The position numbers were made by a program, and so were the translations under genes. From Acidobacteriota bacterium (GTDB taxonomy: Bacteria > Acidobacteriota > Terriglobia > UBA7540), in contig PLWR01000349.1 of the NCBI GenBank assembly GCA_003165615.1, positions 1-41,497 on the forward strand: 41,497 bases of DNA. The letters run 5' to 3'. The notes below the pieces were generated by a model. It was given only the letters and a program-made list of their open reading frames with translations, was not told where the DNA came from and made no database searches. Positions 1 through 8,163 of the stretch are shown here, one piece after another. The first letter of the stretch is position 1; every line of letters begins with the position of its first letter.

Positions 1-2
1 CG

Positions 3-926
3 CAGAGCTTTGCTACCGGCGGCTGGGGCCCCGACGAGTTATTCAGGAAGCCTGGCAGTGGAGAGATGGGCGCAAGCCTGAAAGACACTCACTATAGCTT
101 TGAAACCCCATGCGGAGCCTACGGACACTTCAAAATCACGCGGTATCTGTTGCGCGTCACGCGCGACAGCCGCTACGGCGATAGCATGGAGCGGGTTCTG
201 TATAACACCATCCTGGGGATCAAGGAACCCCAAGGCGACGGCCATGTCTTTTACTATTCGGACTATCACCCCTCGACGCAGAAAATCTATCATGGCGACA
301 AGTGGCCCTGCTGTTCGGGAACAACACCCCAGGTGGTGGCGGATTATGCAATCAGCGCTTATTTTCGGGCTGCGGACGGAATCTACGTAAACCTCTTTAC
401 GCCCTCGGAGGTGAGTTGTAAGCTCCAGGAAACCCCTGTCAAGCTTATCCAGAAAACCACCTATCCGGAATCGGATTCCACCGAATTGCTCGTGGAAACT
501 GCGGCTCCGATTGATTTCACGATTTACGTACGCATTCCGGGCTGGTTGCGGTCACCCGCGCAAATCGCCGTCAATGGAAAACCTCTCTCCCTCGATGCGC
601 AGCCCGGAAGCTTCGCGTCGATTCGCCGCCGCTGGCAAACGAACGATGCAATTCAGCTTCAGATGCCTTTCTCTTTCCGCATGGAAGCCATCGATGCAGA
701 GCACCCGAACACCGTCGCACTGATGTGGGGACCGTTGATGCTCGTGGCGCTCGACTCGCCCTTGGAGATTGCCCGCGAATCATTATCGGTATCTTCCGGG
801 GGAGTGAAGCCGGCGGCGCATTCGCCGATGACTTTCCAAATGCCCCGAGCCCAGGGAGCGCTGCGTTTCATGCCCTTCTACCGAGTGCAGGATGAAACGT
901 ATACAACCTACGTCCAGGTGACGTAG
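3..926 (+). CDS. GH127-like beta-L-arabinofuranosidase, 5'-truncated
   Basis: The frame is open to the left edge, so only the last 307 residues are present; a Met at position 66 is internal because family-like sequence (TGGWG at residues 5-9) lies before it. GH127 enzymes (formerly DUF1680) remove beta-L-arabinofuranose from plant glycans using a zinc-bound cysteine nucleophile. The expected metal-site residues are visible: Glu34 and Cys37 in FETPCGAY and the Cys103-Cys104 pair in WPCCSG. The C-terminal part (from about residue 150) looks like the beta-sandwich region. Characterised members have Glu-x-Cys, whereas here one extra residue gives Glu-x-x-Cys. Any export signal would lie outside the window. 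It converges on the next gene and belongs with the sugar-degradation cluster. Family assignment is fairly sure; the substrate is inferred. Confidence 0.85.
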   Translation, partial: QSFATGGWGPDELFRKPGSGEMGASLKDTHYSFETPCGAYGHFKITRYLLRVTRDSRYGDSMERVLYNTILGIKEPQGDGHVFYYSDYHPSTQKIYHGDKWPCCSGTTPQVVADYAISAYFRAADGIYVNLFTPSEVSCKLQETPVKLIQKTTYPESDSTELLVETAAPIDFTIYVRIPGWLRSPAQIAVNGKPLSLDAQPGSFASIRRRWQTNDAIQLQMPFSFRMEAIDAEHPNTVALMWGPLMLVALDSPLEIARESLSVSSGGVKPAAHSPMTFQMPRAQGALRFMPFYRVQDETYTTYVQVT

Positions 927-1064
927 CGCGGATCTTCATGGGGCTGGGAAATATTGTCGGAATTACCAGAACTGCAGGGTTCAGCCGCACCCTTCCAGAC
1001 CCGTGATGAAGAATCCGGGGTAGAAAGGCTGACTCTTCCGCTGGGCGCACGCTGCCCTACGTCC

Positions 1065-3695
1065 TCAGATCAATGTCACCGTATGAAATCGCTGCGGTGC
1101 TTCTGGCGGAGAGGTAATGGTCTTCCGGGCGCCATCTGCTTCCACTTCTGCCGCGACGTAATAATCGAGTAATGGCCCCGCGCTTTCGTGCCATTGAAGT
1201 TCGGCGGAGTACGTGCGCCTTTGGACCAACTTCATGGGCGCAGGGCTCCAGGCTTGTGATTCCTGCAAGCGCGTGAACAGCGTGGCGCGCAGCACCTTGG
1301 CGGGTCCGGGAACCACCACATTGATTCGGACGTGCTCCCCTTGGCGGAGCAAAGTGGGGCGTGTGGGCACAAAGGCCCGCGGCGCGGCCTTGCCATCAGC
1401 CAAGCGCGATTCCGCAAGTGTTCGTTCCACTTCCGGCGGCAGTTCCCCCAGAAACTCTTTCATCGAGGCACGCAGCCGATACAACGCCAGGCGCTCATAC
1501 TTGTTGTGCATCGAAGCCAGTTGCCCCTGATCTTCGCGAGTACTCACGATTTCCTGATAGTCCAGAAATACTTCCCCGACCTTGGGCGCGAGTTGCAACC
1601 AGAGTGGCACGCCTTCTGCCAGGATCAGTTGACGCGCTTCGGCGGCCTTGTTTTGCTTCTTCAGTTCACTCGCCTGTTGCAGCTTCAGGTGCAGGTTGTG
1701 GGCCAGCGTCCATGACTGGGAATAGGGCGTGAGGAATTCCACAAACCGCGACAGGTAATTCAGCCGCTCGTGTTCCGCCGGGCTGGAAGCAGCGTCCGTC
1801 AGCGCGCGAAGCTGCCGCCCCACTTCGGCTTGTGATTTCAAAACGCTTTCCGAGGGCACGTGATCGTCCCAAAACGTAAAACCTTCAGCATAATCGCCGG
1901 AGTATTCATTGACTTCGCTGTGACCATCTTTCTTTAGTTTCCCCGTCCACGTGCAGAGAATCAGCCGGTCGCGGTCAGTGTCCTCGAGGATTTTGGCCAG
2001 TGCCGAAGCTCTCGGCGAGCGGGCCTGGGCACCGGCGAATCGCTGGAAGAATTGGGTGGGGGCCAAGCCCTTATCCCACGAGTTGGCGGATTGAAAGCCC
2101 GCATCAATATCCATAATCCGATGCCGCCAATGTATCCCCATCAGCCCATTGCAACCGTATTGTTCCGCCAGATTCATATCCCGCACGAAGCGCTCCACGT
2201 GGAATTGCGGCAGCCACATTGCCGGATCATCCTCCAGCCACGGAATCGGCCAGCGGTCGCGGCCTTCGAGCTTCCCAAACACTTCGCTGATCGGGTCCCA
2301 GCCCAGGTTGTCGCTCAACGAGGAGAAAACCACATCCTCGGGCAGAGCCTTATGAAAGTACTCGAAATGCCGAACCACTCCGCCCCAACCCGAAATCACC
2401 ATGCGCTTCTCGGGCGCGTGACGTTTCAAGAAGTCATACGCTTGTTTGAAAGGAGTGACGGAAATAGGAACGTTTCCCTTCTGGCTGGCCCAGTTCATCC
2501 CTTCGTCTTCCCACAACCACACGTAATCCACCATGGGATAAGCTTCCAGCAGGCTGCCCAGACGGGTTTCCAGAATATCTTTTGCGGTTACCGACTCCGG
2601 ATCGATGCGGGGACCAGCATTCTTGGGATCATCTGGCCGACGCGCTTCCGGCGGCGTGGCGCCGAAAATCTCATCGGGAATCTGGTAGGGCTCAAACCCC
2701 ACGCCCGTCCTGATGCCCAATTGCTTTGCATACCCATAAGCTTCGCCCCAAAGCCGCTGCGCAAGTTCGTGCGCCTCCCAAGGGCCCCGCGCCTGTGTGG
2801 CGGCATCCGTTCCAAAGATTTCATCCGCGAAAAAGTCAGCGCCGCCCATGCCATAGCGCGAAGTTGGTTCCGGCAGATATCCCCAACGGTTGGTCGCCGA
2901 AGTATCGATGTAACCTTGGTGGCCGACTCCGGCATACTCAAAGGAAAGGAATGGCTCCGTCCATTGGTTTGTGCCGGAATAAACATGCACTCCCAGAGTG
3001 TTAAACCGCATTCGCACCATGGCTTCCAGGTACGCGCGCCAGTCTTCGCGGTTGTAAACTGTGACGCAATTCAGGAAGTCCGGCCAGGGCACCAACCCGC
3101 GCGTCCGGAAACGAGGCTGCACCTGCCAAGGGTGGCCGCCGAGAGGTAGATTCAGTGTGCGCGCCGGCTCCAGAGGGTAAACCTCTCCATCCAATCCAAA
3201 AAACGCCCCTTGCCGCTCCAGAAAATCAAACACACTGTAGAGGATTGCCTGCTGAGTGGCGCCGGAAAACTCAATTCGCAGAGGTTCGCCGAGGGCGGCC
3301 GCCGTTGAGATCTCGTAGGATTCAGGATTCCTGATGCTCTCGCGGCTGGTGGAAAACGAGAAGATCAGGCTCGCCGCGGGAGGTTGCCCTTGCCCGGCGA
3401 CGGCCTGTATAGGTTCCCGGACAAGACCCAGGTTGCGAAGACCGCGCGCCAATTCGCGCGACGCCAACTGCTGCTGAAACCCCGAGTTGGCCTCGCGGAC
3501 AATCCAAATCGGGACCTTTCCCCCGAAAGTAGCTCGCATCGTGAGGGTATTCGAACTTGGCGCCGGGCGGTGCGGCGTCTGCGGCGTGTTCAGCGGTTCA
3601 GCCGATGAAACTCCCGGGAGCAATGGCGCGACTCCCAGCCCGAGCGCAGAGTTGCGAAGGAATTGACGACGTCCAATGCGTAGAAAGGGATGCAT
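1065..3695 (-). CDS. Tat-exported glycoside hydrolase-like protein (family unassigned)
   Basis: An 876-residue protein with a twin-arginine signal (GRRQFLRNSALGLG at residues 8-21), so it is probably exported folded. Residues about 55-190 resemble the small alpha/beta domain preceding the barrel in GH20/GH67-type enzymes. From about residue 195 (FRTRGLVPWPDF) a TIM-barrel-like segment follows, with YVWLWEDEG at 391-399; Glu396 and Glu398 are acidic-residue candidates for catalysis. A helical region and a C-terminal beta-rich domain (about 780-876) complete it. It lies downstream of the GH140-like gene on the same strand, separated by a palindromic element. I do not recognise the exact CAZy family; an alpha-glucuronidase-like or hexosaminidase-like role is possible. 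Hydrolase-like is a moderate-confidence call. Confidence 0.6.
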   Translation of the reverse strand: MHPFLRIGRRQFLRNSALGLGVAPLLPGVSSAEPLNTPQTPHRPAPSSNTLTMRATFGGKVPIWIVREANSGFQQQLASRELARGLRNLGLVREPIQAVAGQGQPPAASLIFSFSTSRESIRNPESYEISTAAALGEPLRIEFSGATQQAILYSVFDFLERQGAFFGLDGEVYPLEPARTLNLPLGGHPWQVQPRFRTRGLVPWPDFLNCVTVYNREDWRAYLEAMVRMRFNTLGVHVYSGTNQWTEPFLSFEYAGVGHQGYIDTSATNRWGYLPEPTSRYGMGGADFFADEIFGTDAATQARGPWEAHELAQRLWGEAYGYAKQLGIRTGVGFEPYQIPDEIFGATPPEARRPDDPKNAGPRIDPESVTAKDILETRLGSLLEAYPMVDYVWLWEDEGMNWASQKGNVPISVTPFKQAYDFLKRHAPEKRMVISGWGGVVRHFEYFHKALPEDVVFSSLSDNLGWDPISEVFGKLEGRDRWPIPWLEDDPAMWLPQFHVERFVRDMNLAEQYGCNGLMGIHWRHRIMDIDAGFQSANSWDKGLAPTQFFQRFAGAQARSPRASALAKILEDTDRDRLILCTWTGKLKKDGHSEVNEYSGDYAEGFTFWDDHVPSESVLKSQAEVGRQLRALTDAASSPAEHERLNYLSRFVEFLTPYSQSWTLAHNLHLKLQQASELKKQNKAAEARQLILAEGVPLWLQLAPKVGEVFLDYQEIVSTREDQGQLASMHNKYERLALYRLRASMKEFLGELPPEVERTLAESRLADGKAAPRAFVPTRPTLLRQGEHVRINVVVPGPAKVLRATLFTRLQESQAWSPAPMKLVQRRTYSAELQWHESAGPLLDYYVAAEVEADGARKTITSPPEAPQRFHTVTLI

Positions 3696-3820
3696 GGTAA
3701 GACTCCTTGGGAAAATAAGATTGCAAAATGATTTGGGGTTTCGAATTGCATTGTGAGGGCATCAACTTGGCCCGAATTCCTGGCCATAGGTTTGGACGGG
3801 CGAGGTTAACCGGCTCCGGT

Positions 3821-3908
3821 AGTGTCCTATTTTTAATATAGCGCCGCCCTTCGGGACGGCAAATGCCGGGCTAAAGCCCGGCGCTACGCCGCGAGTTAGG
3901 ACACCACT
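3821..3908. repeat. REP/MITE-like palindromic element
   Basis: In the gap between two hydrolase genes, AGTGTCCTA at 3821-3829 is mirrored by TAGGACAC (3897-3904), with CACT following. Inside are a hairpin at 3843-3860 (GCCGCCC/GGGACGGC, one bulged base) and a perfect one at 3865-3882 (GCCGGGC, loop TAAA, GCCCGGC). TAGCGCCG at 3839-3846 can also pair with CGGCGCTA at 3879-3886. Nested palindromes with terminal inverted repeats are typical of non-coding interspersed elements; no second copy was spotted in this window. It may also act as a structure at the 3' end of the upstream transcript. Confidence 0.6.
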
Positions 3909-3923
3909 CAGGCTCCGCATTTC

Positions 3924-5660
3924 TCAGCTCTTCTTTTCCAGCACCAGGACCCAATCGGCGAAGGTCGGAGCCATGGGGGGCTGCCACGAGCCGGTGGAAT
4001 CCGGCGTCACGCCACCCAGATCGTGCTCCATTCCCGACTTCGGATCGAAATAGAAGGCGCGATAAGAGACACCGGGTTCTATATTTTTCACTGTTGGCGA
4101 TTTCCAAGCCGGGGAAGGAATGAAGATCACTCGAACCTCCCCGGGAATTCCCGCGGCATAAGGCTGCTCGTAGTTCTCCTTGCTCCAGTGGGGGTCCGCC
4201 CACTCCGGATGCGATTCGAAGCGCCACCAGGCGTAACGCATCAACAATCCCTTGCCCAGTCCGATATGTTGCGAGCCAGGGAGTTCCGCGGCCACCTCCC
4301 AGGGCACATTACCCCAATTACCTCCATGCGGGGAAGGGCCATAGGCGTGCTCACGAGTGTTCACTTGCCAAATGCCATTCGCGCCGTAGGTGTGGCCTCC
4401 CGCTCCATTCAGGATGCAGGTCCAAAACATAAAACGTTGAATCTCCTGCCGGCTGGCTTCCAGAATCCCCTCGTAGCACACTTCCCCGGCGAGCACCGGC
4501 ATGCGCGGAGTCTTTAATAATGAGCCGGTGATCTCATTCTCGGTGTTAGGGATGCTCTTGCGATCGCTGTGGCCGGTTTGCAGCATGTCGAAATCAATCA
4601 CTGACTGATCTTCCACTTGATTTCGGGCGTTGTCAGTGGGATGAATTGTCACCGCGTGGTGGTAGGGATCAATGCTGCGAACATATTTTCCAATTTCCGT
4701 CCAGCCCGCCTTTTGAGCGGCTGCGTCCTCCTTCTTGGTTTTCGAAAGGTAAAAGGGCATGGCTCCCTCACCCGCCAAACACCAGACCACCGGATAAGCT
4801 CCCCAGCGGGCGATCAGATATCGCCAATGTTTCTTGAGTTTGGGAACTCCCATGATCGGCAGGAAGTAGCCCCAGCAAGCAACAATGCAAGGGGTCAAGC
4901 CACTCTCGACGAGGTGCCGGATGCGTAAATCGGCCGCGTCAAAGTATCCGGGATTGATACGCGTGTAACCTGCTTCCCAGGGGAACCCCGCTTCGTTCGC
5001 TCCCCGCGGGTCGAAGGGCGGCATGTCAGGATATAACCCGGCGATGATTTGAATGACCGTGAAGCCTTTTTTCACACGGTCGACCGCTAACTCCTGGAAG
5101 TCCTCCGGCCAGCGCAACCGGCTGCAAAGGCCCATCCACCACGTGTCGCCGAGCCAGAAGAAAGGCGTCCCATCTTCGTGTTCAAAATGGCGTTGGTCGG
5201 CGGCGACGCGGATGGGGCCGTGCTTCCGCAATGCGTTTTCTCCCTGGTAAGCCGAAACCTCCAGCACACCTCGATGTCCGTGTAGATCCCCGCTGTCGCT
5301 CGCGACGGTCCGGTAAGTGTAATGGCCGGCACTTGTGGGTGAGTATCGAATCCGCCAGGTTTGTTCGCCCGCCCAGAAAGCCGGAACTGTTTGCTCGTGC
5401 CCTTGCGGGTCCGTAAGCACCACGTCCAACTCCACATCGTTAAAGGGGTCGGCATATGCTTTCTCCGAGCTGTAGGACCATTCCACCACGCAGCGGGCAA
5501 TTCCATACCGTGCCGGATCATCCAAGTCGTGGTTTTTCCCCTTGGCGACTTCCTTCCCCCCACTGCCCACCACGGCCGTGTTCGCCGCCACGGGGACGGA
5601 CCCAGTCGCCAGCGTCACTCCCGCTTTTTCCAAAAAAGACCGACGGCTGACTTTGTCCAT
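3924..5660 (-). CDS. DUF5060/DUF4038 glycoside hydrolase, GH140 (apiosidase)-like
   Basis: A 578-residue protein with a Tat-type signal (SRRSFLEKAGV, residues 5-15). Residues about 50-140 form a DUF5060-like beta-sandwich; about 150-440 match the DUF4038 apiosidase-like barrel (DGTPFFWLGDTWW at 163-175); the end (about 480-575) resembles the putative collagen-binding domain found after such barrels. Glu298 in CLAGEGAM and Glu393 in PVLAGEVCYEG sit in conserved-looking acidic positions suitable for acid/base and nucleophile. GH140 enzymes cleave D-apiose from rhamnogalacturonan II. Its start lies 19 bases after the oxidoreductase stop and has a good site (GAGAGGATGGA then ATG), so it is probably in the same operon. 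The domain call is firm; apiosidase activity is inference. Confidence 0.8.
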   Translation of the reverse strand: MDKVSRRSFLEKAGVTLATGSVPVAANTAVVGSGGKEVAKGKNHDLDDPARYGIARCVVEWSYSSEKAYADPFNDVELDVVLTDPQGHEQTVPAFWAGEQTWRIRYSPTSAGHYTYRTVASDSGDLHGHRGVLEVSAYQGENALRKHGPIRVAADQRHFEHEDGTPFFWLGDTWWMGLCSRLRWPEDFQELAVDRVKKGFTVIQIIAGLYPDMPPFDPRGANEAGFPWEAGYTRINPGYFDAADLRIRHLVESGLTPCIVACWGYFLPIMGVPKLKKHWRYLIARWGAYPVVWCLAGEGAMPFYLSKTKKEDAAAQKAGWTEIGKYVRSIDPYHHAVTIHPTDNARNQVEDQSVIDFDMLQTGHSDRKSIPNTENEITGSLLKTPRMPVLAGEVCYEGILEASRQEIQRFMFWTCILNGAGGHTYGANGIWQVNTREHAYGPSPHGGNWGNVPWEVAAELPGSQHIGLGKGLLMRYAWWRFESHPEWADPHWSKENYEQPYAAGIPGEVRVIFIPSPAWKSPTVKNIEPGVSYRAFYFDPKSGMEHDLGGVTPDSTGSWQPPMAPTFADWVLVLEKKS

Positions 5661-5679
5661 TCCATCCTCTCCCTTGTGG

Positions 5680-6813
5680 TCAAGGTCTCTGGTCTTTAAA
5701 GTGGCCTCGCAAATTGTGCCCGTCTGTTTCCGGAGTTAAGGGGAACTTGATCGGCTTCCGGTCACGCTGCGAGCGATAGAGTGCTTCGAAAATTTCCACG
5801 GTTTTACGGCCTTCTACGCCCGGGACGGCGGAATCGCGGCCCGCCATGACGGCCTTCAAGAAATCGGAGATTTGGAGTTGGTGATAGTATTCGACGGCAT
5901 CAATGGTTAGAAAGAAATCAGTGTCTTCCTTCCGCCACTTCTTCAATAATTCTTCCTCTCCCGGCACGGTCCACAGATCATTGAGGGGAGGTTCAGTGAT
6001 GTTCGACATTCCGGCAATGAACATGGCGCCGCCATCGGTTTGGACCCCAATGGAAGCCCCGTTGCTGCCGTGCACATATACTTTTCCGTAGAGCGCAGGG
6101 TTTTGGGAATTGCTGACCATGATGTTGCCAAGCGCCCCGTTCTTGAAGCGCAGCACCGCCACCGCGGTGTCCTCAACCTCAATGTAAGGGTGATTGAGGT
6201 TGGCCCAAAATCCGAAAAGTTCTTCGATCTCTCCCATATACCAATGAAGCAGGTCAAGTTGGTGCGGCGCCTGGTTTACAAGAACTCCGCCCCCTTCGCG
6301 TTGCCACGAACCGCGCCAGGGGTCACTGTGGTAGTAGGCCTCGTCACGCCAACCATACATGGCCACGGATCCAAGGATCGGTCGGCCCAGTTTGCCATCG
6401 TCAATTGCCTTCTTGACCCGCGCACACGGAGCATAGAATCTCCGCTGTGAGATCATCCCCACCTTCACCCCGTGCTCTTTCGCCGCATTGAGGATGGCGT
6501 CGCAATCCTCCAGCGACGATGCCAGAGGCTTTTCGATCAGGACATGAACTCCCGCCTTGGCGGCCTTGGTGGCGTGCAAGGCGTGCAACGGGTGGGGCGT
6601 ACAAATTGTAAGAGCCTGTACGCCCTCGCGGGCAATCATCTCCTCGACGTCGCAATAGGCTTTGACGTTGTAGGCGGTAGCAAATTGTTCGGTGCGGGCC
6701 AGGTCTCTGCCGCAAGCGGCAACGAATTCGGACTCCGGCGCGCGGCTGAGCGCTTTGGCATGCAGGTGCCCGACCTTCCCACAGCCGACGATGGCGGTTT
6801 TGAGCGCTAACAT
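5680..6813 (-). CDS. Gfo/Idh/MocA family NAD(P)-dependent oxidoreductase
   Basis: A cytoplasmic 377-residue dehydrogenase. The N-terminal Rossmann motif is AIVGCGKVGHLHA (residues 7-19), and the family signature EKP lies at 94-96 with Lys95 as the expected catalytic lysine. NQAPHQLDLLHW (180-191) holds the His184/Asp187 pair typical of the active site. Members oxidise or reduce sugars, inositols or their derivatives. The start ATG overlaps the upstream dehydrogenase stop in ATGTTAG, which fixes the start and implies translational coupling. With that partner and the hydrolases downstream it probably processes a released monosaccharide. The substrate cannot be read from sequence. Confidence 0.9.
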   Translation of the reverse strand: MLALKTAIVGCGKVGHLHAKALSRAPESEFVAACGRDLARTEQFATAYNVKAYCDVEEMIAREGVQALTICTPHPLHALHATKAAKAGVHVLIEKPLASSLEDCDAILNAAKEHGVKVGMISQRRFYAPCARVKKAIDDGKLGRPILGSVAMYGWRDEAYYHSDPWRGSWQREGGGVLVNQAPHQLDLLHWYMGEIEELFGFWANLNHPYIEVEDTAVAVLRFKNGALGNIMVSNSQNPALYGKVYVHGSNGASIGVQTDGGAMFIAGMSNITEPPLNDLWTVPGEEELLKKWRKEDTDFFLTIDAVEYYHQLQISDFLKAVMAGRDSAVPGVEGRKTVEIFEALYRSQRDRKPIKFPLTPETDGHNLRGHFKDQRP

Positions 6814-7838
6814 TCCAGGATAACCTTTAGCAAGCCAGGCTCACTGGCATATAAGCGATTGAACCACGTTGCGCCTTCCGCCAGAGGAGGGGTGGCGCTG
6901 ACCAGCGGTTCCGTTTTAATGGCCCGGCGGCCGAGCATTTCCAAACAGGCCGGGTATTCACCGCTACTGGCACAACTCCCTGCCAGCGTCAATTGCCGCG
7001 TCACTACCGCTTGCAGCGGGATCTCCACGGAAGGGCGGAGATTTCCCACCAAGGTCAGCGACCCGCCTTTACGCAGGCTGGCGGCTGCCGTATTGACGGT
7101 TTGACTCAAACCAATCACCTCGAGGGCAACGTCAGCCCCTCGCCCGTGAGTTTGGCTCCGCACCTCTTGAACGACGTCGCACTCATCTGCCTTCAAGCCA
7201 ACGTCCGCGCCGAGCGTCAGCGCCAGCTTTAACTTCTGCGGCTCTAAATCCACGGCAATGATCTTTCCACACCCCGCGACGCGCAGGGCCTGCACCACCA
7301 GGAGGCCAATCATGCCTGCCCCCACCACCACCGCGGTGTCACCAAGAGAAACGGGAGTGCGCTCCACCGCGTGCACTGCCACGGAAACCGGCTCGACCAT
7401 GGCGGCCTGTTCGAAGGTGACGGAGTCGGGGAGGCGATACAAAATGCGCTGGGGTACGGCAACGTATTCGGCGAAAGCTCCGTTTTGACAGTAGTCTTGG
7501 CACGAGACCCCCAACACGCGGCGATGGTCGCAGAGGTTTATCAACCCGCGCTGGCAATACCAGCACGTGCCACAAAAAATGGTCGAATCGAAAGTTACAC
7601 GGTCACCTTTGTTCCAATCCTTGACCTGCTTCCCCACTTCGGCAATCACGCCGGCAGCTTCGTGGCCCATGATGATGGGCGGGCAGCGGCGCCCGGTGGA
7701 ACCGTCCATTCCGTGCACGTCGCTCCCACAGATCCCACACGCCCGCACCCTGACCAGGACCTCATCGTCACCAATCTGCGGGTCGGGCGCGTCTCCGTAA
7801 ACCAGGTTCTTGTATTCCGTCAGTGTCAGAGCTTTCAT
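6807..7838 (-). CDS. Zinc-dependent medium-chain alcohol/polyol dehydrogenase
   Basis: A 343-residue MDR enzyme starting at MKALTLTEYKN; an in-frame upstream start at 7865 would add nine residues with no family match. Catalytic zinc ligands are visible as Cys37 (GICGSD), His59 and Glu60 (GHE). A structural zinc site is formed by Cys89, Cys92, Cys95 and Cys103. The NAD(P)-binding Rossmann glycines follow (VVGAGMIGLL). It resembles sorbitol, galactitol-phosphate and threonine dehydrogenase relatives. It is the first gene of a minus-strand operon that continues with the overlapping Gfo/Idh/MocA gene and the GH140-like hydrolase, so a sugar or sugar-alcohol substrate from glycan breakdown is likely. 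Confidence 0.9.
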   Translation of the reverse strand: MKALTLTEYKNLVYGDAPDPQIGDDEVLVRVRACGICGSDVHGMDGSTGRRCPPIIMGHEAAGVIAEVGKQVKDWNKGDRVTFDSTIFCGTCWYCQRGLINLCDHRRVLGVSCQDYCQNGAFAEYVAVPQRILYRLPDSVTFEQAAMVEPVSVAVHAVERTPVSLGDTAVVVGAGMIGLLVVQALRVAGCGKIIAVDLEPQKLKLALTLGADVGLKADECDVVQEVRSQTHGRGADVALEVIGLSQTVNTAAASLRKGGSLTLVGNLRPSVEIPLQAVVTRQLTLAGSCASSGEYPACLEMLGRRAIKTEPLVSATPPLAEGATWFNRLYASEPGLLKVILEC

Positions 7839-8163
7839 GATTTCAAGAACCTTATCCCTTCCCACTCCCGCCGCACACTTTGGCGGTTACCATGTTGCTA
7901 TATCAGTTACAACATCCGCCCAACACTATACCGCAGAATCTGGGAGGGTGGAACGTCGGCAAGACGCTGGCTCTGCAAATCCTTCCGAGCTACAATACCA
8001 CTCCCCATTGCGGCGGATGGAAGTCCTGTCAATGGCAGACTGACATTTGGCTATTCCATCCTGTGCTGTGAGATATTCATTCCTAATGCGGGAGCAGGTT
8101 TCCGCGTGCCACCAGCGCAACGAACCTTTCTCTCCAGGGAAGATCGTACACCGAGGTGAACCC
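7839..8163. promoter_or_regulatory. Divergent control region between dehydrogenase operon and fucosidase
   Basis: This 325-base gap separates two divergently transcribed carbohydrate genes and should carry both promoters. It holds a perfect inverted repeat, ATGTTG (7892-7897) and CAACAT (7910-7915), with a 12-base centre; GGCGG and CCGCC lie outside it at unequal distances. That is a plausible repressor operator. I could not fix -35/-10 boxes with confidence. No gene was seen here. Confidence 0.4.

Noticed and set aside
2052..3149. A 365-codon open frame on the plus strand
   Set aside because: It is antisense to the Tat-exported hydrolase-like gene, has no recognisable domain and is Arg/His/Pro-rich as expected of a shadow frame.
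7371..8159. A 262-codon plus-strand frame running into the fucosidase promoter region
   Set aside because: Mostly antisense to the dehydrogenase gene; no protein-like features.
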